Positions 1 through 11,613 of a DNA stretch of 64,000 bases are shown here, one piece after another. Each line of letters opens with the position of its first letter. Position 1 is the stretch's first letter. Source of the DNA: Citrus sinensis (taxonomy: Eukaryota; Streptophyta; Magnoliopsida; Sapindales; Rutaceae); contig NC_068557.1 of the NCBI RefSeq assembly GCF_022201045.2, forward strand, positions 22,979,501-23,043,500, written 5' to 3'. The notes beneath the pieces were generated by a model that saw nothing but the letters and a program-made list of their open reading frames with translations, was not told the DNA's origin and did no database searches. The position numbers and the translations under genes are program-made.

Positions 1-2585
1 CAAGATTATTGTGAATAGACTCCAAGCTTTACTCCCTGATCTTGTTGGCCCTCACCAGACAAGTTTTGTCCCCGGCCGGCATATTACGGAGAATATCATC
101 ATCGCTCAAGAGGTTGTCCACTCCATGCGACGAAAGATGGGTAAAAAAGGTATAATGGATATTAAGATTGATTTAGAGAAAACATATGATAGATTGAACT
201 GGAATTTTATTCATGAGACTTTAAGGGAGCTAGCTTTGCCGTTCGAGCTCGTCCAGTTAATAATGGAGTGCATTACTTCTAATAAGATGAACATTTTATG
301 GAATGGGGAATTAACGGGGGATTTTGCCCCTAGTAGAGGTGTTCGGCAGGGTGATCAATTGTCTCCTTATATTTTTGTTCTCTGTATCGAGAGACTGAGT
401 CATGCAATCTATTGCTCAATCCAGCAAGAACAATGGAAACCAATTCGTTTAGCTTGAATGGGTACCCCCCTAAGCCATTTATTTTTTGCTGATGACCTAC
501 TCCTTTTTGCCGAGGCTTCTAGTGCACAAGCCCTCTTCATAAATTCGGTCTTAGATGATTTTTGTTTGAGCTCTGGTGCAAAGGTGAACAAATCCAAGAC
601 TCAAGTCTATTTTTCTAAGAATATCTCCGAGGCTGTAGCTGGCCGATTAGGGCGTGAACTTGGGTATACAGTCACAAAAGATTTGGGCAATTACTTAGGC
701 ATGCCTCTGCTGCACCGCCGGGTTTCGAAACAGACTTATCAGGGAATTCTGGATAAAACGCAGCAAAGACTTTCGGGTTGGGCTGCCTCTCAACTGTCCT
801 TTGCAGGGCGTATTACTCTCACCCAATCTGTCCTCCAAGCAATCCCTATATATGTTATGCAGACTACTAATTTATTCGCTAGTATCAAGACTAAAATTGA
901 TCAAGTTTGCAGAATATTCTTGTGGAGTGGAAATGATGAAATGCGTAAGATGAGTTTACTTAGTTGGCACACTATATGTCAACCAAAGCTGGCTGGTGGG
1001 CTAGGATTTAAGAGATTGGAGGTTATGAATGAAGCGTTATTGTTAAAGGTTGCTTGGAACTTGATCACCGAACCTGGTAAGCTTTGTGCCCAAGTACTAG
1101 CTACAAAATACAGAGTGTCTCTCTCGGATATCCCACAATTTCTTCCCACTCGGCATGGCTCTCATTTGTGGAAGTCTGTGTGTCGAGTTTGGGATCATGC
1201 CAAGCGGGGATTACTTTGGAATGTTGGTAATGGACTGAGAATTAAATTTTAGTGGGACTGTTGGGCTACGGCATCGTTTCCCCTTGCGGCTTTTATTTTG
1301 AAACCAATACCTCCTGAGCTTTGTGATTTGTATGTGGCTGACTTTATGATCGCAGACGGCACCTGGAACTGGTCGAAGTTCAGCCATCTTTTATCCCATA
1401 ATGCAGTGATGCGCATTGCTTCAGTCCATTCCCCTTCGGCGCGAAATGGTGCTGATAAGGCTTACTGGGCAGCTGCAACTCATGGAAAGTTCACAGTGAA
1501 GTCAGCATATGATCACTTGGCTCAGCCATACTTACATCAAAGGGATATGATCTGGCGTTTGGCGTGGTCATAAAGGGACCACAAAGTATAAAAACTTTCA
1601 TCTGGTTGGTGCTGCATAATCGTTTGAAGACGCGGGGAGAGTTAACTGCAGGACATTTAACAATTGAACCACATTGTGAGAGATGCGGGTATGAGTTGGA
1701 GACCACGATCCATGTGCTTCGTGACTGTCCTTACTCTAGAGCAGTATGGATTCGTCTTCTTCGGGACAATAATCATCATGATTTTTTCAACATTGATCTT
1801 GCGGGGTGGATGTCAAGAAACTTGCAAGCTTCAAACAAGTCTCTAGGTGGAAACCTTTGGCGTGTGCTGTTTGGAGTGGCTATTTTGGCGGATTTGGTTC
1901 TGGCGAAATCATTTTATTTTTACGACGGATTATTGGGATAGCAATAATATTGCAATGGACATCAAAGTCAAGGCTGCTGAAATTCTACGAAGTAATTCCT
2001 GCTCCTTTGCGGCTGGTATAACCCGTATCGAAAGATGGATTCGTTAGACTGCGCTTGTTTGGCCTTGGGTTAAGTTAAATACATATGGTGCCAAGAAATC
2101 TTCGGGGATTGCAGGAGCTGGTGGCTTAATCCGTGACTTCAGAGGTGTTTGGCAAGTAGGCTACAGTGCAAATTTAGGTGTTTGCTTGGTGACTTCAGCT
2201 GAGCTATGGGGATTATTTCATGGACTATCTATCGCTTGGCAATATGGGTTCCGCAGAGTGTACGTGGAAGTAGACAACATGTGCGTTATGAGGTTAATCT
2301 CTAATCCAAATCCTCGTATCAATGAGCATTTTACTCTCATTCAGGAAATCCAAACACTTCTCCGGCGTGATTGGCTGACCAAAGTGGAGCGTATCTATCG
2401 AGAAGCCAATGAAGCAGCTGATTTCCTGGCTTCGTACAGTTTTTCCTTCTCCTTGGGTTTACATTGTTTTCAATCGATTCCTCCAAATATGCTTAGCATA
2501 TTGACTAACGATGTTCATGGGATTGTACACTCCCGCTTAGTGTTGCCTTAGTTCTCTTATGAGCCCTTTGATGATAAAAAAAAAA
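1..2585 (+). mobile_element. Decayed L1-type LINE, 3' half of ORF2 (RT, zf-RVT, RNase H)
   Basis: This is the 3' part of a plant non-LTR retrotransposon; the endonuclease and ORF1 lie off the left edge. Seen in order: reverse transcriptase core (FVPGRHITENI near 75, DLEKTYDRLNW near 170), the catalytic FADD at about 484-495, the C-terminal zinc-binding RT region with a CxRCG motif near 1675, and an RNase H-like end with EANEAADFLASY near 2400. The frame is broken by in-frame stops at 455-457, 1250-1252 and 1571-1573, and by a frame change near 1565-1570 and again further on, so it makes no protein. It ends in GAGCCCTTTGATGAT followed by a 10-A tail at 2576-2585, closely matching the 3' end of the minus-strand LINE at 24135-31519. 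The two are the same family, this copy being more decayed. Confidence 0.93.
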
Positions 2586-2820
2586 TTACTTGTAAATTTG
2601 TAATATTCATTTTTTATGTCACTTTTTATCGTTTCTTCTAGACGCGCAAAATACGTGAATTTTAAATTTATTTTTCAAAAGAAAAAAATGTAACGGATTT
2701 TGTAATTGAGATGCAAACAATTTTTGTGTTGTTTTCATTCTCGTCCTCTGCATATAACAAACAATCTTATTTTTTTTAAACAAATAGGAATGAATTAAAG
2801 AAATAAGTAGAATTAGTGTT
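2586..2820 (+). repeat. Diverged copy of the 3' flank of the lectin gene at 20517-21890
   Basis: Starting just after the LINE poly(A), this stretch resembles 21985-22145. Shared blocks include TTTATCGTTTCTTCTAGAC, the following CGCAAAAT, AATTTTAAATTTATTTTT and the GGAATGAATTAAAGAAATAAG block. This copy has extra bases around 2690-2770. As that sequence otherwise occurs only downstream of a lectin paralogue, the LINE has probably landed in the tail of a further lectin unit lying left of the window. The homology is read by eye; the exact edges are uncertain. Confidence 0.65.
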
Positions 2821-2859
2821 TAGGGTATATAACGACGCAACTAGCTACACTCGAACAAG

Positions 2860-3990
2860 GACTTCCTTCTTGTGAGTGAGAAGCTATATAGCATCCATGA
2901 GCAGGAGTTTTCTGTTTGACACTGAGGAGAGCTTCTGTTGGGGTCGAGGCATGAGCAGAAGTTTTCTGCTATATACCAAGGCAATTTTCTGCTGGGGCCA
3001 AGGCCAGAGACCTAGTCAATAGCAGTTGTCAGAACGTGTGCTACTTTCCAAAAATCCAAGAACGATACCCACTCAGCCACAATCACAATGCTCGAGCATC
3101 CACGACCGAGGATTCGGTAAAGTGGCGAACATGGGTCATGGAGACCGAATTCCCAGGAGAGCTATAAAAAGGGTCTCCAACGAAGGTAAATAGGTTGGAT
3201 TTTTTGAGATTGAACATATTAAGAAGAAAATTCATTTTAATCTTTTCTCTAGGTTCTTAGTAGGGAGAATTCTTGGGATTTTAAAGGATAAACGTTATGG
3301 TGAAAAAGCCAAAAGGCCAGTGGCAACGTTTTTCCTAAATAAGCCCAGATTGCTGACTTGAGCAGTGGAGGGTTTACGCTGGGAAAACCCCGACATTCTC
3401 TGATTGGTTTTTGTACGTGTAGGAGTTCGCAGAGGAGAAGCAGCGAGCCTTAAAGTCTTGCTCATTAAAAAGGAGTAGTGTGAAGTTATCCCTGACCAAC
3501 TAAAAATTAAAGTGTTGAGGAGAGATTCTGGTCGCGACCAAGTAGACCCTAAATCTTGTATCAACATTTTGGCGCTGTCTATGAGGAGCTAAACAAAAGA
3601 TACCGTTAATGGAAAGAAGGAAAGGAATGAAGAAGGGAGTGATTTGGACGTAGGGGGAGTAGTGCTCAAGGGGGGAGCCGGGGCTCAGTGAGTCCGTGAA
3701 ACTAAGGGAGATAGCAAATGAAGCATGAAAGAGGGCAATGCATGAGCGGATGGAGAAACAAATTTAGACTTTAACAACCATCTTGCACGAGCTAAGAAAT
3801 GAGTAGAGAGGAATTCACGTAGGAGGAATGAGAAGCGACAGAATTATACCAAGGCTTGTTAATAGAAGGAGCCATGATGAAGAGATCGCCCCGATGAGAG
3901 GCCGAACTACCGGGACGTTTGGTGATGGTGTCGGTGACCAATCGTTAATGGGGGAAGTCATAAAGTAGGGGATCAACCTCAGGGCAGGTG
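2860..3990 (+). mobile_element. Remnant of a Ty3/gypsy 5' LTR, primer site and gag start
   Basis: A TATA box (CTATAAAAAGGG, from 3162) sits about 400 bases before a sequence ending in CAACA (near 3566). That is followed by TTTTGGCGCTGTCTATGAGG, the usual arrangement of LTR end plus primer binding site in plant gypsy elements. Downstream (about 3600-3990) is a purine-rich, gag-leader-like sequence full of stops. No intact ORF and no second LTR are seen. The left edge of the LTR was not found, so the start is approximate. Confidence 0.5.
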
Positions 3991-5400
3991 TTGGTATAAA
4001 TTTAAATGTTATTGATATCAATGTGCAAGTGTACATAACAAGTAATATAATGATGAGTATTCAAGATCGTCTCCACAGGGATTGATGTTATCAGACTTGC
4101 TACAACAATTTTAATAATGCAGATTTTGTTCTAAATTAAAATAAAACAATTAATGAAACTAATATACTAATTAAAATAAAAAACCAATAAGTAAAATGCA
4201 ACAAAATAAATTATCACGTACCAATGGGAATATAGAGTAGTTGATTGAATAAACTTTTTTAATGGTTTTGACTATTTTTCTAATGTTTGGCTCGGTTGCT
4301 ACAACACTAGGCAGAATCATTATATATCCACAATTATCGCATGTTGGATATCTTAAATCTATACGCAACCTAATAGTGATAAGCTGTTTTGTCAATAAAA
4401 GATATATCATTACACGATTAGGTTCTAATTATCCTACAAGGTGAATCTCTATGTCTAGTTTATCATTAATTTTAGATTAAGAATGACCCTTTTGGAATCA
4501 AGTTGAACTCAATCTAAAATCAAGTTGAACTCAATCTAAAATCAAGTATTTCTCTGATATGTTCTACTAAGATAGGTCATTTTGTGGCTCTTTCTTAGCT
4601 AATATCATTAAATGGGTGACCAGCCGAAATAATGAATAGAAATAAATACTATCAAAATAAAATACTATAGCAAATGTGCAGCAACACATATATTTAGTCA
4701 ATAAACCATGAAGATTGTTTATCACTTAACCACAAATAAATTTAGGTCATGGTTTACAAAAAAATAAAAATAAAAAATAAAATTTCAGTCATCAAACACA
4801 TCCTCATGACTAAAAAGTAAATAAGAAAACAAGAGAAGAATAAGAAAGACTGAGTTCCCGATTAATTTCAGCAAATTCTCCTCTTGTGTAGCCCTCAATC
4901 TCTCTCTTGAATTCTATTTTTCTTTTGTTTCTTTGTGATTTTTCTCTTTGGGTGACGGCTCTCCCTTTTCCTTATGATGTGTGCTCCTTTTATAGTTGAA
5001 AATTAGGGTAAATGGAAGCCTAGGGCGTGTATCTTCTAGATTAGGAAACTACGGATCGCAATATTCTGAGTATCTCGCGTAAAATTTTCTCTATTGTTGT
5101 TCCAGGATTGCCATAGCAATGACTCCAGCAACTGCACTGTTCCAGATTTGTTTCAATTTTTTTGTAATCGAGTTATTTTCTATCTTTTGCAAGCCTATTG
5201 CAGCAACATACATTTCTTAAAATTTGAGCTTTTAATCACTTACAATTATGCACACAATCTAAGCACACAAAATTATTATAAAACAACGCAATTTATTAAA
5301 AATAAACTAAAATAATTATTCATACAAAATAAAATTAAAATACAATAAAAAAATATGTCATTTACTCTCTAAATAATAATGATTTACTTTAGATAACGAT
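3991..5400 (-). repeat. Unclassified retroelement-like AT-rich repeat
   Basis: The stretch contains no usable ORF. The beginning (GCAAGTGTACATAACAAGTA, then GATCGTCTCCACAGGGATTG at about 4064-4083) is, on the minus strand, of the kind found near the ends of plant LTR elements. It has a CT-rich section and a short tandem duplication of a 22-bp unit at about 4498-4545. The assignment rests on that look-alike only; no LTR pair or target duplication was found. About 5060-5400 is plain AT-rich sequence. Confidence 0.35.
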
Positions 5401-5658
5401 GATACATAGAAATGCTGGACCTTTTCTTATGAGCTTAAGCTTTGGAGTTAATAGTTTTTTAATATGGTGTCATTCTGCGTTTTTTCTCTAAGGTAGCCAG
5501 CACTTATTGACGAACACATTTTGCTCTTGGTAAAAAGCTTGAGTCTCTGGTGAACAAACTTATACATTACATTTCTTTCCTAGATGCTTTGCCTTAGTTT
5601 TTATACCATTATTTCTAATCAATCACTGAGAAGTGTTTTCTTTATTTTTTGTTTTTAG

Positions 5659-7927
5659 GTCTTAAAAATCCACTTACCTTGATGAGCTCTGTGGCACCAA
5701 TTATGGCGCTGGTGACTGCTCTTCTTTCTCTATTGCTGGATCCATGGCATGAATTCAAAAGGAATAATTATTTCAATAACTCATGGCATGTCACTTGGAG
5801 TTTGTTGTTGATGCTTTCCGGCGGAGCTTTGGCCTTTTTCATGGTAAGAATTGAGGTTGAACAAAAAGGATTGGGAGGAAGATACATTTACATGCTTTTC
5901 GTGTTGCATATTGAGTACACTTGATCTGAGTTTCATGGTCCCCAAAAGAAATTAACTTTTTTCTCTTGTTACAGGTTTTGACAGAATTTGTACTTGTCTT
6001 GGTAACAAGTGCTGCCAATGTTCAAATTGTAGGTGTTGTCAAGGAGGCTGTAACCATATTGGTAAAACTTTTCTATGGTAGTTAGTCTTTCTAGATTAAT
6101 TTGGTAAAATGTTGGCTGTTGTATGTGCTTTATTGTTTGTTCTATCTTATTTTCTAGCCGTTACCTTGTGAAATCCTTTAGTTACAACACCGTTCTGTTT
6201 CAAACATTAAATATTCGAACTCTCCTATTAGATAAGATAAATACCCTGTTTGTCATGAGGTTGCAATTATTTATGATTATGGCTATTGTCTTAAAACATT
6301 TTGCATGGTCTGAGCCCTCTTTTGTAACTTTTGATTGTGATCTATACTTATATTTAGATTTTTGTTTGAGGATGCTTGATGCATCTATAAGATGTAAGAA
6401 TCCCGCTTTGATTGTTTTACTAGTTTTGTTGTCACAGTGTAGCTATCTCCTGCATAGACGGACCCTGTGCTTTGATTGTTTTACTGGTTTTATTGTCACA
6501 ATGTAGCTGTCTCCTGCATAGACAGACACTGTATAGAATTAAACCCTAGTCTTATGTTTTCTTATCGTGTTTTTTCATTTGGTTAATTATTTTATTAATA
6601 ATTACAAATATAAAAAACATGAATGGCTACACAGTATAAAGACTCTCAAAGGATTCTACTTCAATATGTGAATGTACAGGTTGCAGTGTTTTACTTTCAT
6701 GATGAGTTCACTTGGCTGAGGGGGTTTGGTCTCTTCACAATCCTGGTCGGTGTCAGTTTATTCAATTGGTACAAGTAAGTCATTAGTTATTGTAGTTTTG
6801 AACTATCATTGCATGTTTCTTCTCTTTTTCCTTTCCCCCCTCTTTTTTCTTCTTTGTTAACTGATTTTGTTGTTGTCTTTTTTTTTAAACTATTATTTGG
6901 CTGTTAGATTATTGCTTAGTGTGTAGTGGCCAAATATGGATTGTGTGATGCAGAATACATAAGTATCCAGTTCATTGCTAATAATCTTAAAACTTTCTCC
7001 CATCAAAGAGTCCAATTAAATGGGATAAAATGTAATTGTAGAACTTTGGACTGGACAAATTTTCCATGACTAGCTTTTGCTTTTGGCTGTTTGCATGAGA
7101 AGGATGTTCCTTTAACTTGCATGTTTTCCATGTTAAATGCCCTTCTGTAACATTAATCACTAAAGCTTGGTTGTTGTCCATCAGATGTTATGTGTCAGAT
7201 TTGCGAGCATTCTGGTGGTGAGCTTTAATCTTTTCTGTGAACGGTTAGCCTGCTGCACAAAATTAGATCATTATACAAAAGTTCCACATAATGTGCCCTA
7301 GTCATTGAAGTTTGATAAAGTTTAAGAATATGATAATGACATTTCTCGAAACCCAAGAAAGCATCCCAATGGTCATTATGCGTCATTATAAATGGGATCA
7401 ACCAAATTATAATTGCCTTGTCCTGTTGCTATCAGTTAGCAACGAGAATTGAGATTTTACCGGCTCATCCAGCTAAATTTTGTAAGTCCTTTGCTCCTTA
7501 CTTACCAAATTTGACATGTATTGATTGCATTTGTTTGTGGATCTCTTGAAATAATATTTTGGTTTTTGATGTTTCTTCCTGACATATTAAAAATATTGGA
7601 ATTTTAGAGTTTCTCTAGTATCTGAGCTTATGGATCAGAAAAGCATCAGTTTTCAACATTAGTTGTGGAACAATATAAGGGCAGAATGATAAAGCTTAAC
7701 TTTAAGCTACCTAATCTTAACACCCGATTTCTACTGTGTGCTTCTTGTCAATTTTTTCCTAATCTGGTTTTTGTTCTTGATTGTTACTCTTTTTATCCTT
7801 TTTCAGATACCAAAAGCTACAGGCAGGTCATGCAAATGAAGATGGCATGTTGGGATCACCTGAAGCAAATGCTTCTGCAAAATATGTTATTCTAGAGGAG
7901 ATTGATGATCTAGATGAGGGCACTTGA
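5659..7927 (+). CDS. Sugar-phosphate/phosphate translocator-like protein, 3' exons only
   Basis: Four exons read in one frame: 5659-5842, 5975-6061, 6680-6774 and 7807-7927, each bounded by AG and GT, ending in TGA at 7925-7927. The product is the C-terminal half of a drug/metabolite-superfamily translocator of the TPT/NST group. It contains GLKNPLTLMSSVAP, then membrane segments, VVKEAVTILVAVFYFHDEFTW, GVSLFNWYKYQKLQ and a tail KYVILEEIDD. The tail and FNWYKYQKLQ resemble Arabidopsis At1g06470, a predicted endomembrane carrier (from memory). The acceptor of the first visible exon is in place, but no upstream exon is recognisable in 5400-5658 or in the transposon-filled DNA before it. Either the 5' exons lie left of the window beyond these insertions, or this is a truncated pseudogene. 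Splicing and frame being intact favours a fairly recent functional state. Confidence 0.75.
6406..6533 (+). repeat. Two-copy 64-bp tandem duplication in a translocator intron
   Basis: The block beginning CTTTGATTGTTTTACT at 6406 recurs at 6470 and continues through GTAGCTRTCTCCTGCATAGAC in both copies, with a few substitutions. It lies in the intron between the second and third visible exons and has no coding meaning. Confidence 0.8.
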
Positions 7928-8104
7928 AATTTCTAGTAGCCACATGATTTGAATTTTCATAATCTTGTGTAAGCCTCTTGCTGAACCTTCTCCATTTGGG
8001 GTGGAACCTTAGGTTGATGCAATGGTTTGATTTGGTATTTATCACAGTGGTCCAAGTTTGTGTAATGATCCATTGATTTACATTTGATTATCAGGTTATC
8101 AGCC

Positions 8105-8570
8105 AAAGAAATCCGTGGCGTCAGTAGTAACTGGTCTCAAGTTTGCAGTATTTAGCAATTCTTATTGTTGGCTGAGCTTCGGCGTTGATATTTCTTCTGC
8201 TCCTCAAGCAGGTCAGTGGCAGAAACGTATAGGGTGTGTACAACATCAGGGGTTTGGCAAATACATTTTGGCAAGCGAAAATGCGAAATTGAGTGAAGAC
8301 TGAAGAAGCCCATTCATGTGGAAAGTTCACCTCAAGCTTTTTACTAGTGGGTCCTGTATAGGATACATATTTCCTAAACGCATACTCTACGGTCATTTTG
8401 TCGGTCTTTAATTGGTTGTTTAGTTTAGACATTGAGAATGCAAGTGGCGAAGCAAGCTGTAGTAGGTTGAACGCTTTATTTTGACTTGTTCAATGCTTCA
8501 AATATATTATTGCACTTTTTGAGGACTTTTATGGGTCATCCCTTTTGATAAATTGTATTGTACTCCTTTA
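8105..8570 (+). repeat. Translocator 3' flank, copy 1 of a duplicated ~450-bp segment
   Basis: About 180 bases after the translocator stop begins a segment that is repeated at 11926-12380. Shared stretches include ATCCGTGGC, TTTTACTAGTGGGTC, TTTAGACATTGAGAATGCAAG, GCGAAGCAAGCTG and TTGAACGCTTTATTTTGA. Divergence is moderate with small indels. It may include the translocator 3' UTR. The two copies bracket the intact lectin receptor kinase, so that gene was probably inserted or duplicated as part of a larger unit. Confidence 0.8.
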
Positions 8571-9075
8571 TTGGTTTTACACTACGGTGCACCGACTCTG
8601 CTTCTTTGAGTGTTTGACTCACGGGAAAACTGAAATGAAAAAACAGAACCTTTTTATCGAACATTAAAACATGAATATCCTTTTTCTTATGTCTATCTTT
8701 TAATAAATACGCATAGAAAAATGCTAAGGGGAGAGAATGTTGAGAGAAAATTGAGAGAACAATGAAGAAAATGGTAGAGAAAGAATGGGTGGAGAGAGAG
8801 GGGGTGAATTTCCATCAGCTTTCTCTCTATCTTTCACTCCCCCTAGCACCACTCGTGTACGTATATGGGCTCTGGCCCAGTGGGTGGATGAGTCATTAGT
8901 GTGTGGGTGGGTGGACGATACAGAATAGAGATAAGGAGACGGCAGGGTTGACTTCTGTCCCTTGAATAAAATTTTTCAGTCGATCTCTCATTTTATCTTT
9001 GAAATACTCTGCAAGTGAAAAAAATCCTGCAGTCTCCTTTACAAATCATTCCGTATTGCACTTTTCTTGTCGGCG
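8571..9075 (+). promoter_or_regulatory. Upstream region of lectin receptor kinase A
   Basis: Non-coding. From about 8940 it aligns with the upstream region of the paralogue at 20517 (AGGGTTTGACTT..TTC, then TCCTGCARTCTCC and AATCATYC before the start). Where the paralogue has CTATAAATAAG, this gene has TTGAATAAAATT, so its TATA box looks weaker. A purine-rich GAGAGA stretch lies at 8730-8810. No specific factor sites are claimed. Confidence 0.45.
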
Positions 9076-11613
9076 ATGAGTGTTAGCGGGAACTGGTGTT
9101 CTGTTCTTTTCTTTCTTATTTTCTCTACGCCATTTTCTTGCTTGGTTGATGCCCAAAGTTTTGATTATCCGACAGCGAACCTCTCTACTTCATGGACCAA
9201 CGGCCCATCAGCTTCTGACTCGGTAGGTTTCACTGACGGATCAGCGGTGAGAGCCATCCTTCTTAGGGGAACCTTTGGCCCAGCATATGCATGTGGCTTC
9301 TTCTGCAACGGCACCTGTGACTCTTATCTATTTGCTGTTTTCATAGTTCAGGCCTATAATGCTTCCTTAATCGATTATCAACATATCGAATTTCCACAGG
9401 TTGTCTGGTCCGCTAATCGTAACAATCCTGTTCGAATAAACGCAACCTTAGAACTCACTTCAGATGGGAACTTGGTCTTGCAAGATGCTGACGGAGCAAT
9501 TGCTTGGTCGACGAATACCAGTGGTAAATCTGTTGTGGGCTTAAACTTGACAGACATGGGCAACCTCGTACTTTTTGACAAGAATAATGCAGCCGTTTGG
9601 CAATCTTTCGATCATCCAACGGACTCGCTGGTTCCTGGCCAAAAATTGTTGGAAGGGAAGAAACTTACAGCTAGTGTTTCAACCACGAATTGGACGGATG
9701 GAGGTTTGTTTTCACTTTCTGTCACTAACGAAGGATTATTTGCTTTCATAGAGTCTAATAATACTTCAATACGGTATTATGCATTAGTCAAAGCCACAAA
9801 AACAAGTAAGGAACCAAGCCATGCTAGATATCTGAATGGAAGCTTAGCTTTCTTCATAAATTCCTCCGAACCAAGGGAACCAGATGGGGCAGTTCCTGTT
9901 CCTCCAGCATCGTCATCCCCGGGACAGTACATGAGATTGTGGCCTGATGGACATTTAAGAGTTTACGAGTGGCAAGCATCGATAGGGTGGACAGAAGTGG
10001 CCGATCTATTGACAGGTTATCTTGGGGAATGCGGTTATCCTCTGGTTTGCGGCAAGTATGGCATCTGCTCTCAGGGGCAATGCAGTTGTCCTGCAACCTA
10101 TTTCAAGGTATTAAATGATAGAAAGCCTGCCCTTGGGTGCTCCCCGATTACTCCCTTATCATGCGAAGCTTCGCAAGATCATAGTTTTGTTGAACTCAAT
10201 GATGTCGCTTACTTCGCATTTAGCTCACCTAGCTCAGACCTTACGAATACAGATCCAGAGACATGCAAACAAGCCTGTTTAAAGAATTGCTCGTGCAAAG
10301 CTGCTCTTTTTCTGTATGGTTTGAACCCTTCTCCTGGAGATTGCTACTTACCATCTGAACTCTTTTCAATGATGAATAATGAGAAGGAAAAGACTCATTA
10401 TAACTCAACTGCTTACATTAAGGTTCAAAACTTTTCAATGCCAGGTGCAAGTCCAGGAGGAAAGGAGACGAGCCACAGAAAAAGAATAATGGGGTTCATC
10501 CTTGGATCTTTCTTTGGTTTATTAGTTCTAATTGGTATCTTGATCTTTTTCTTTCGGAAGAAAAAGGGGGCTGATGAAATTGAGGAAGATTGTTTAGATC
10601 AAGTGCCAGGACTACCCAAAAGATTCTCATTTGAAGAGTTGAAAGTCATGACAGACAATTTCAGAAAGATACTGGGTAAGGGGGGCTTTGGCTCAGTCTT
10701 TGAGGGGGCACAAACTGATGGTACAAAAGTTGCAGTGAAACGTCTCGAAGGAATTGGTGAAATCAATAAATCTTTCTTAGCAGAGGTGAAGACAATTGGA
10801 AGCATTCACCATCTGAACTTGGTGAGATTGATAGGGTTTTGTGCTGAGAAATCTCATAGCCTTCTTGTTTATGAATACATGCCGAATGGATCTCTAGATA
10901 GGTGGCTTTTCCAGAGATCAGATGAGTTTATGCTTGACTGGCAGCAAAGAAAGAAGATCATCCTTGATATTGCCAAGGGACTAACCTATCTCCATGAAGA
11001 TTGCAGGCAGAAGATACTCCACTTGGATATCAAGCCCCAAAATATTCTGCTAGATGACAACTTTAATGCCAAAGTTGCTGATTTTGGTTTGTCGAAATTG
11101 ATTGACCGGGACCAGAGCCAAGTTGTGACAACCATGAAAGGAACTCCAGGCTATTTGGCTCCTGAATGGCTTAGCTCAGTAATTACAGAAAAAGTAGATA
11201 TCTACAGCTTTGGAGTTGTGATGTTGGAGATATTGTGTGGCCGGAAAGTTTTTGACCGCTCTCAGCCTGAGGAGGAAGACATGTATTTGCTGAGCATATT
11301 CAAGAAGAAGGCAGAGGAGGACAAATTGTCTGATCTGGTGGATAAACACAGTAACGATATGCAATCAAATGAGAAAGAAGTAGTGAATATGATGAAGGTG
11401 GCTGCATGGTGTCTGGAAAGTGATTTTGCAAAGAGACCTTCCATGTCAATGGTAGTTAAGGTTTTGGAGGGCGTTACAGAGTTTGATCATAACCTCCATT
11501 ATAACTCCGTTCACCTGCCATCTACAGCAGCACTAGCAAACGTTGATCATAGGGAAGAAAATGACAAATCCACTACTCAATTGTTGCCTTCAATTTTGTC
11601 GGGGCCAAGGTGA
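9076..11613 (+). CDS. G-type lectin S-receptor-like serine/threonine kinase (SD2 type), copy A, intact
   Basis: Intact single-exon gene of 845 codons. I place the start at the ATG at 9076, because the frame upstream offers only a TTG. Order: signal peptide (1-27), bulb-type mannose-binding lectin domain (about 55-200, with VVWSANRNNPVRINATLEL and GNLVLFDKNNAAVWQSFDHP), cysteine-rich EGF-like piece (about 318-340, ECGYPLVCGKYGIC), PAN-like domain (about 361-440), one membrane helix (about 471-495) and a kinase domain (about 533-798). The kinase has GKGGFGSVFEG, VAVKRL, HLDIKPQNILLD, DFGLSK and GTPGYLAPEW. The residue before the catalytic Asp is Leu, so it is a non-RD kinase, a class common among immune receptors. 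It would sit in the plasma membrane with the lectin part outside. The ligand is unknown. Two degraded paralogues lie at 20517-21890 and 22525-24060. Confidence 0.95.
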   Translation: MSVSGNWCSVLFFLIFSTPFSCLVDAQSFDYPTANLSTSWTNGPSASDSVGFTDGSAVRAILLRGTFGPAYACGFFCNGTCDSYLFAVFIVQAYNASLIDYQHIEFPQVVWSANRNNPVRINATLELTSDGNLVLQDADGAIAWSTNTSGKSVVGLNLTDMGNLVLFDKNNAAVWQSFDHPTDSLVPGQKLLEGKKLTASVSTTNWTDGGLFSLSVTNEGLFAFIESNNTSIRYYALVKATKTSKEPSHARYLNGSLAFFINSSEPREPDGAVPVPPASSSPGQYMRLWPDGHLRVYEWQASIGWTEVADLLTGYLGECGYPLVCGKYGICSQGQCSCPATYFKVLNDRKPALGCSPITPLSCEASQDHSFVELNDVAYFAFSSPSSDLTNTDPETCKQACLKNCSCKAALFLYGLNPSPGDCYLPSELFSMMNNEKEKTHYNSTAYIKVQNFSMPGASPGGKETSHRKRIMGFILGSFFGLLVLIGILIFFFRKKKGADEIEEDCLDQVPGLPKRFSFEELKVMTDNFRKILGKGGFGSVFEGAQTDGTKVAVKRLEGIGEINKSFLAEVKTIGSIHHLNLVRLIGFCAEKSHSLLVYEYMPNGSLDRWLFQRSDEFMLDWQQRKKIILDIAKGLTYLHEDCRQKILHLDIKPQNILLDDNFNAKVADFGLSKLIDRDQSQVVTTMKGTPGYLAPEWLSSVITEKVDIYSFGVVMLEILCGRKVFDRSQPEEEDMYLLSIFKKKAEEDKLSDLVDKHSNDMQSNEKEVVNMMKVAAWCLESDFAKRPSMSMVVKVLEGVTEFDHNLHYNSVHLPSTAALANVDHREENDKSTTQLLPSILSGPR

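Noticed and set aside
3991..5060. Calling this stretch a complete solo LTR.
   Set aside because: No TG/CA ends with a target duplication could be found, and no second copy is present in the window.
9067..9075. Open frame of lectin A extends three codons upstream of the ATG.
   Set aside because: The upstream start is TTG; plant nuclear genes use ATG, and the paralogue B starts at the equivalent ATG.
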